From CAZWDO01 sp964632485 [NCBI: uncultured bacterium] (GTDB taxonomy: Bacteria; JAGOEH01): a DNA stretch of 10,886 bases. A model generated the notes under the pieces. That model saw nothing but the letters and a program-made list of their open reading frames with translations, was not told the DNA's origin and searched no databases. The stretch spans positions 4,507-15,392 of the forward strand of contig CAZWDO010000020.1 of NCBI GenBank assembly GCA_964632485.1, written 5' to 3'. Each line of letters opens with the position of its first letter. The stretch's first letter is position 1. Shown here piece after piece: positions 7,105 through 10,886 of the stretch. The position numbers and the translations under genes were made by a program.

Positions 7105-7742
7105 TGGCAAAATCCCGCGCGCGAAATTGCTCTGAGCCTGGTCCGATCATTCTGGCTTCCCGGTCTCCATATAAAGCGGAGTTACTCCAGCGTCTGAGGC
7201 TGGAGTTTAAGTCGCTGGATCCGATATATGTGGAGGAACATGACCTGGCTCTGGAACCGGTTGAGAAGGCCCGCTATCTGGCTGAACAAAAGGTTCGCAG
7301 TCTGTTGGGGGATTATCCTCGCTCCTTCATTATCGGATCTGACCAATTGCTTTATTGCGATGGCGAACTATTGAAAAAACCGGGTAGCCGGGAAAAGGCG
7401 ATTGAGCAGCTTAAGTCGATGCGCCGCGCTAAACGCGTCTGTTTTTATACGGGCATTGCGCTTTATACTCCCTTGTTAGAAAGGGTTTTCAGTAAAACTG
7501 TTCTCTGCAGGGTCTATTTGCGAAAGAATCTGACCGATGAAGAGCTGGAGAATTATGTGGATTTGGACCAGCCGTATAATTGCGCGGGGGCGTTTAAAAT
7601 TGAATCACTGGGAATTATCCTGATGAGCCGTATTGTCACTCACGATTACACGTCATTGATCGGGCTGCCATTGATCGCACTCTACGGATTGATGCGCCAG
7701 GGCCGCCTGCCAATTTTGACGTTTGCCGCTGACGATGATTAA
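7104..7742 (+). CDS. Maf/YceF-type nucleotide pyrophosphatase
   Basis: This 212-residue protein belongs to the Maf family of house-cleaning nucleoside triphosphate pyrophosphatases. It shows ILASRSPYKAELLQRL (16-31), 'FIIGSDQLLYCDGELLKKP' (75-93, with catalytic-site D80), 'FYTGIAL' (114-120), 'EELENYVDLDQPYNCAGAFKIE' and 'SLIGLPLIAL'. The GSDQ form, CAGAFK-x-E and GLPLIAL resemble YceF, which prefers m7GTP, more than the GADT-type dTTP/UTP enzymes; the substrate is inferred from that. A short acidic tail (ILTFAADDD) follows the domain. I prefer the ATG at 7104, which overlaps the previous stop as TGATG, over the GTG at 7101. Its last 8 bases overlap the start of the next gene. No strong ribosome site is seen, which fits coupling. 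Confidence 0.88.
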   Translation: MAKSRARNCSEPGPIILASRSPYKAELLQRLRLEFKSLDPIYVEEHDLALEPVEKARYLAEQKVRSLLGDYPRSFIIGSDQLLYCDGELLKKPGSREKAIEQLKSMRRAKRVCFYTGIALYTPLLERVFSKTVLCRVYLRKNLTDEELENYVDLDQPYNCAGAFKIESLGIILMSRIVTHDYTSLIGLPLIALYGLMRQGRLPILTFAADDD

Positions 7743-9114
7743 ACATTCGATAGTTTTTTTTCTTACATTACTTTTTTTTACGGGGGTGGTCTTAGCGCTG
7801 CCCCCTTATAGCTTCTGCTGGATCGCGCTGGTTTTGTTTTTCCCACTGGCTTTGGGAGATATTCTATGGCCCCGGACCGCTATGCTGTATTTTGCAGCCG
7901 GGGGAGCGGTTGCCGGAGGTTTAGTCCTGGTGTTGCCGGATACGCCACATCCCGCGCTTTTTTGGGCGCTGGCGGTCGTTTCTTACTCGTTGGTGAAAAT
8001 GATTTTATTAAAAATTATTCCTCAGCGCCACTGGGTCTGGCTTCTCTTCCCCGCGACCTGGGCTGTCGCGCTGGATTTTCTCCGTTCTCTCTTATGGGGG
8101 AATCTTTATGGGTTTAGTTCATATCTGTCCGATTTTCCTTTTCTACTGAAAAGCATGTCAGTATTGGGCCCCCGTCTGCCATTATTTTGTCTGGTTTTAT
8201 TGGTATATGCGCTGCTTGACGGTATCATCCATTCGTCATGGAAAGGATGGATTCGCCGGGGTATAGGAATTGGGGTTTTCCTGGTTTTTTTTATTTGGAC
8301 CGGGATGTCGGATAATCTGAGTATTGTTAGCCATACGGCAGTAATGTTGAACTTTTCAGAGTCTAAAGCGAACAAATTGACGTGGAATGAGTTATATCGT
8401 GATTGTGATCGTTTGTTGGACCATTATCAGAATCGTATCGAACCATTAGGATCGGTTATGCTGCCTTTCTTGCCTTTAATCGTTCCGCATGGCAGTGAAG
8501 ATTCCTTATGGGATGCATGGGGAGATATCGCCATGAAGTACCGGCAGTATATTATACTCGGATGTAGTGATACGATACTCAACAATCAATTGATCGTGGT
8601 TTTCAATCCACTGGGTGATTTGATAGAAATCGGCGAACAGCGGACATTTTTTCCCGGTCCCCGAGGTCGCGTACAAAAGGGTGATTATACGTTTGCCGCC
8701 GCATTGAAATTGGGGAATTGCGGTTTTTTGTTAAATGAAGAAATTTTTTATGATTTCCCCATACAAGTATTAAGTAGAAACCAGTACCAATTTGTTTACA
8801 ATACCAGCAATATATCACTCGCGCATGAATGGCCGGAAATATTGCGCGCCTTGCAGGTGGCGGCTTTGACCTGGCGGATGAGTGTAATTGCTAATATTAC
8901 CGGCCGGGGGCTGCTGGTGATTGATGCGAACGGATCTCTGTTGTTGAATCGTCAATTTGAGACTGATGATTTTCTGTTTTTGAAAATTGATGCGCCGGGA
9001 GGGGTCGGTTGCAGCCGCTATGCGGTTTGGGGCGATCTATTTGCGTACGCGTCTATCGGATTTATGGGAATGATGGTTGCATATTTTATTTATCGGTATA
9101 TACGTTCTGAATGA
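7735..9114 (+). CDS. Apolipoprotein N-acyltransferase (Lnt)-like membrane protein, catalytic triad apparently lost
   Basis: This 459-residue protein has the Lnt layout. N-terminal membrane helices cover about 1-190, including 'LLFPATWAVALDFLRSLLWG' (103-122), close to the Lnt 'P..WV.LEWLRS' helix. A nitrilase-like domain covers about 200-420, with 'TWRMSVIANITGRGLLVIDANG' matching the Lnt 'R..RATNTG.S.VID..G' stretch, and 'YAVWGDLFAY' plus a final helix (434-452) match the end of Lnt. True Lnt moves an acyl chain to the N-terminal Cys of lipoproteins using Glu, Lys and Cys. Here the Glu position (WPE) reads VPH at 250-252, the Lys position (YDKRHLVPFGE) reads GEQRTFFPGPR with Q302, and the Cys position (ICYE) reads LLNEE at 332-336; only a nearby Glu (E335/E336) is kept. 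C329 is 4-5 residues before the Cys site. The start overlaps maf by 8 nt; the TTG at 7723 is less likely. Length is slightly below the usual 500. Confidence 0.75.
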   Translation: MIKHSIVFFLTLLFFTGVVLALPPYSFCWIALVLFFPLALGDILWPRTAMLYFAAGGAVAGGLVLVLPDTPHPALFWALAVVSYSLVKMILLKIIPQRHWVWLLFPATWAVALDFLRSLLWGNLYGFSSYLSDFPFLLKSMSVLGPRLPLFCLVLLVYALLDGIIHSSWKGWIRRGIGIGVFLVFFIWTGMSDNLSIVSHTAVMLNFSESKANKLTWNELYRDCDRLLDHYQNRIEPLGSVMLPFLPLIVPHGSEDSLWDAWGDIAMKYRQYIILGCSDTILNNQLIVVFNPLGDLIEIGEQRTFFPGPRGRVQKGDYTFAAALKLGNCGFLLNEEIFYDFPIQVLSRNQYQFVYNTSNISLAHEWPEILRALQVAALTWRMSVIANITGRGLLVIDANGSLLLNRQFETDDFLFLKIDAPGGVGCSRYAVWGDLFAYASIGFMGMMVAYFIYRYIRSE

Positions 9115-9144
9115 TTGATATCAACTTTATAACAGGGAGAATGA

Positions 9145-9690
9145 ATGGAACCCGTTATTTTTTTAGCAGGTGAAAAAGTATATCTGCGGCCGGTGGAAAA
9201 TTCGGATCAAGCAATGGTATATCGCGGGAAAAACGACCCCCGGGTTCGTGAAACTCTTTTTCTTTTTTATCCACTATCGTTCGAAGAGATCGGCCGTGAA
9301 CAGCAAAGTTGGTTGTCGGCGCGGGAAAATGTCGCGCTGACGATATGCAATCGTGAGGATCATCAAGCCGTTGGTCAAACCGCTTATTTGCGAATCGATT
9401 ATATCAGCCGGGCTGCGATTTTTTACCTCGCGATCTACAACCCTGAGCATTGGGGCCGGGGATATGCCGGTGAAGCCACTCGTTTGATGACGCAATACGG
9501 TTTCGATACGCTGAATTTCAATCGCATTCAGTTGCATGTGTTTTGTGATAATATAGCCGCAGTAAAAGCATATCAAAAGGCCGGTTTCCAGATCGAAGGC
9601 ACTTTGCGCGAGGCGATGTATCACCATGATCGCTACTGTGATTTTTATGTGATGGGGATATTGCGCCGTGATTATTATCGGACGGTTTGA
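9145..9690 (+). CDS. GNAT family N-acetyltransferase (RimJ/RimL-like)
   Basis: This 181-residue GNAT protein transfers an acetyl group from acetyl-CoA to an amine. 'GEKVYLRPVENSD' (9-21) is the usual first strand; the CoA pyrophosphate loop reads HWGRGYAGEATR (102-113), matching the R/Q-x-x-G-x-G/A motif; 'LNFNRIQLHVFCDNIAAVKAYQKAGFQIEGTLREA' continues the fold and holds the N-x-x-A-x-x-x-Y-x-K-x-G-F signature of the RimJ/RimL/SpeG-type branch. The substrate cannot be told from sequence: ribosomal protein N-termini, polyamines or small molecules are all possible. A GGGAGA ribosome site (9134-9139) precedes the ATG at 9145; a second ATG at 9141 is in another frame and stops after ten codons. 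A 30-nt gap follows the Lnt-like gene, so it likely shares its transcript and is the last gene before the terminator. Confidence 0.88.
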   Translation: MEPVIFLAGEKVYLRPVENSDQAMVYRGKNDPRVRETLFLFYPLSFEEIGREQQSWLSARENVALTICNREDHQAVGQTAYLRIDYISRAAIFYLAIYNPEHWGRGYAGEATRLMTQYGFDTLNFNRIQLHVFCDNIAAVKAYQKAGFQIEGTLREAMYHHDRYCDFYVMGILRRDYYRTV

Positions 9691-9704
9691 AACGATACTC
9701 TTAT

Positions 9705-9734
9705 AAGCGGGAGTGATGTTTTTCACTCCCGCTT
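9705..9734. terminator. Bidirectional intrinsic terminator
   Basis: AAGCGGGAGTGA (9705-9716) and TCACTCCCGCTT (9723-9734) form a perfect 12-bp stem with a 6-nt loop. On the plus strand it begins 15 nt after the acetyltransferase stop and is followed by TTTATCAATTTATTT; on the minus strand it lies just after the stop of the converging T9SS-tail gene and is followed by an A/T-rich run. It should end transcription from both sides. Confidence 0.85.
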
Positions 9735-9741
9735 TATCAAT

Positions 9742-10886
9742 TTATTTCACTAACATCATTGATCTGCTGATGACGCCATCGGAATGGGTCAGTTGGTAGA
9801 GATAGACGCCGGAAGAGATATTGGCGCCATTGAATTCGACGCTATGGGTTCCTGCGGAGAGATTTTCTTCGATTAAGCGAGCTACTTCCCGGCCTATCAG
9901 ATCATAGACGGTTAGTTTGGTGAATCCACTGCGATTCAGGTGAAAACTAATCGTGGTAGTGGGATTGAAGGGATTGGGGTAGTTTTGTTGAAGGCTGAGT
10001 CCCTGCTTTTCAACTTGGGTATCTGAATCAGAAATGCCGACCGGGATCAGTGATTTTTGTACGCATCGCAGATTGTCAAAATAGATTTTGCCGCTGAGCG
10101 CTCCGCCTTCGGGCCGGGTCAGTTGGTAGCTGTCCATTCTGAAGGGCACGTCGCTCATATTATGGTCGCCCAGCCAGTCCCCGCATTGCGAGCGGTCGAA
10201 GAGGTCCCATTCCACCAGCCGCCAGCCGTACCAATCGATGGTAGTCCACTGGGAAACCTGCAGCGCAACGGCTGTGCCGCGTTTACCGCGGATACTGAAA
10301 CGGAACTGATTCATACTGCTGTCGCCGTAGATATAGGTTTGCAGGGTGTAGCTCGAATCAAATTCGGTGGTTTGGGGAGTGCCGCTGCTGAGGTATTCGC
10401 GGATCAGGTATTCACTCGCCGCGGGATCCCAGGAATACTCCATATAGGCCGATCGCCGATTGATTGGTTTGGAACCGGTACTGGGCAGATAGAGATTTTT
10501 ATCGTAGCCCCAATTGCATTCTGCGCTGATAGTGCCGATCGTTGACCCGCTGTAATCGGGGTCCTGCCAGCCATAGGTTGATTTGAAATCGTCCAGCATT
10601 ATGGTGTCGGTATTGGGATAAGCCGCTGTGGAAAATGTGATTTGAACCTCTTCCTGCATAGGATTGCCCAACGAATCGGTGATGCTGTTTTTGAGCTGAA
10701 CCTCGTATTGGGCGGAGGGCAGTAGGGGATTATTGGTTTTAAGGCTGATCAGCGAGCGGCGGTTGATTTCGCTGAGTTGTATGTCGATTTCCTGGTTTTG
10801 ATTGTTGAAACTCAACATGACGCTGGTCGCATCCACGGTAGCGGGGTCCAGTGTTTCGTTAAACATGAAGTTAATGACATCATCCG
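9742..10886 (-). CDS. Type IX-secreted protein, C-terminal part (Ig-like domain, beta-rich module, sorting tail); 5' end outside window
   Basis: The frame runs in from the right edge (in-frame codons 'DDVINF' precede the ATG at 10866) and gives 380 visible residues. Numbering from that ATG, residues 1-80 ('FNETLDPATVDATSV' ... 'VQITFST') look like an SbsA/Big-type Ig-like domain. Residues 88-270 are a beta-rich module rich in Trp, Tyr and Gly that starts 'MLDDFKSTYGWQDPDYSGST' and closes 'GKIYFDNLRCV'; this shape is common in carbohydrate-binding, galactose-binding-like domains, but I do not recognise an exact family. Residues 290-374 are a T9SS sorting tail: NYPNPFNPTTTISF, 'LTVYDLIGREVARL', 'LSAGTHSVEF', GVYLYQL and the terminal 'SRSMMLVK'. 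The protein is thus exported across the outer membrane. A catalytic domain may lie in the missing N-terminal part, perhaps a glycosidase; that is speculation. Transcription ends at the shared terminator. Confidence 0.85.
   Translation of the reverse strand, partial: DDVINFMFNETLDPATVDATSVMLSFNNQNQEIDIQLSEINRRSLISLKTNNPLLPSAQYEVQLKNSITDSLGNPMQEEVQITFSTAAYPNTDTIMLDDFKSTYGWQDPDYSGSTIGTISAECNWGYDKNLYLPSTGSKPINRRSAYMEYSWDPAASEYLIREYLSSGTPQTTEFDSSYTLQTYIYGDSSMNQFRFSIRGKRGTAVALQVSQWTTIDWYGWRLVEWDLFDRSQCGDWLGDHNMSDVPFRMDSYQLTRPEGGALSGKIYFDNLRCVQKSLIPVGISDSDTQVEKQGLSLQQNYPNPFNPTTTISFHLNRSGFTKLTVYDLIGREVARLIEENLSAGTHSVEFNGANISSGVYLYQLTHSDGVISRSMMLVK

Noticed and set aside
9274-9726. 150-codon minus-strand frame opposite the acetyltransferase
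   Set aside because: A shadow of the GNAT gene, which shows clear acetyl-CoA motifs; the minus frame also runs through the terminator hairpin.

Overview
The window looks like chromosomal DNA of a Gram-negative bacterium, most likely from the FCB group (Bacteroidota, Ignavibacteria, Calditrichota, KSB1 or Marinimicrobia-like lineages). The main reason is the protein at the right edge, which ends in a type IX secretion (T9SS) C-terminal sorting tail of the 'NYPNPFNPTTTI ... GVYLYQL' type. The exported protein, the Lnt-like membrane protein and the sigma70-like promoters fit a diderm. The phylum cannot be fixed from this sequence alone. I see no tRNA, rRNA, CRISPR array or insertion sequence.

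Layout from left to right. (1) 1-341, plus strand: the 3' end of a gene whose product resembles the C-terminal extension of WYL-domain transcriptional regulators. (2) 478-5659, minus strand: a compact housekeeping operon read purH > smg > topA > xerC, with junctions of 12 nt, 2 nt and a 4-nt overlap. It starts at a near-consensus promoter (5711-5683) that leaves only a very short leader before purH. (3) 5660-6060: a roughly 400-base divergent intergenic region with two back-to-back promoters and about 250 bases between them that hold no convincing gene. (4) 5963-9734, plus strand: a second operon of an exported protein (possibly DUF4412-like), a Maf/YceF-type nucleotide pyrophosphatase, an apolipoprotein N-acyltransferase (Lnt)-like membrane protein and a GNAT acetyltransferase. 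It closes with a strong 12-bp hairpin terminator that also serves the converging gene. (5) 9742 to the right edge, minus strand: the C-terminal part of a T9SS-secreted protein with an Ig-like domain and a beta-rich, possibly carbohydrate-binding region.

The left operon joins the last steps of IMP synthesis (PurH) to DNA topology and chromosome-dimer resolution (TopA, XerC). The right operon mixes envelope-related genes with nucleotide housekeeping. The most interesting item is the Lnt-like protein at 7735-9114. It keeps the fold layout of Lnt (N-terminal membrane helices, nitrilase-like domain, C-terminal helix) but appears to have lost the Glu, Lys and Cys of the catalytic triad, so it may be a pseudoenzyme with another role. 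No clearly new defence or mobile system is visible; most of the window is conserved core genome.
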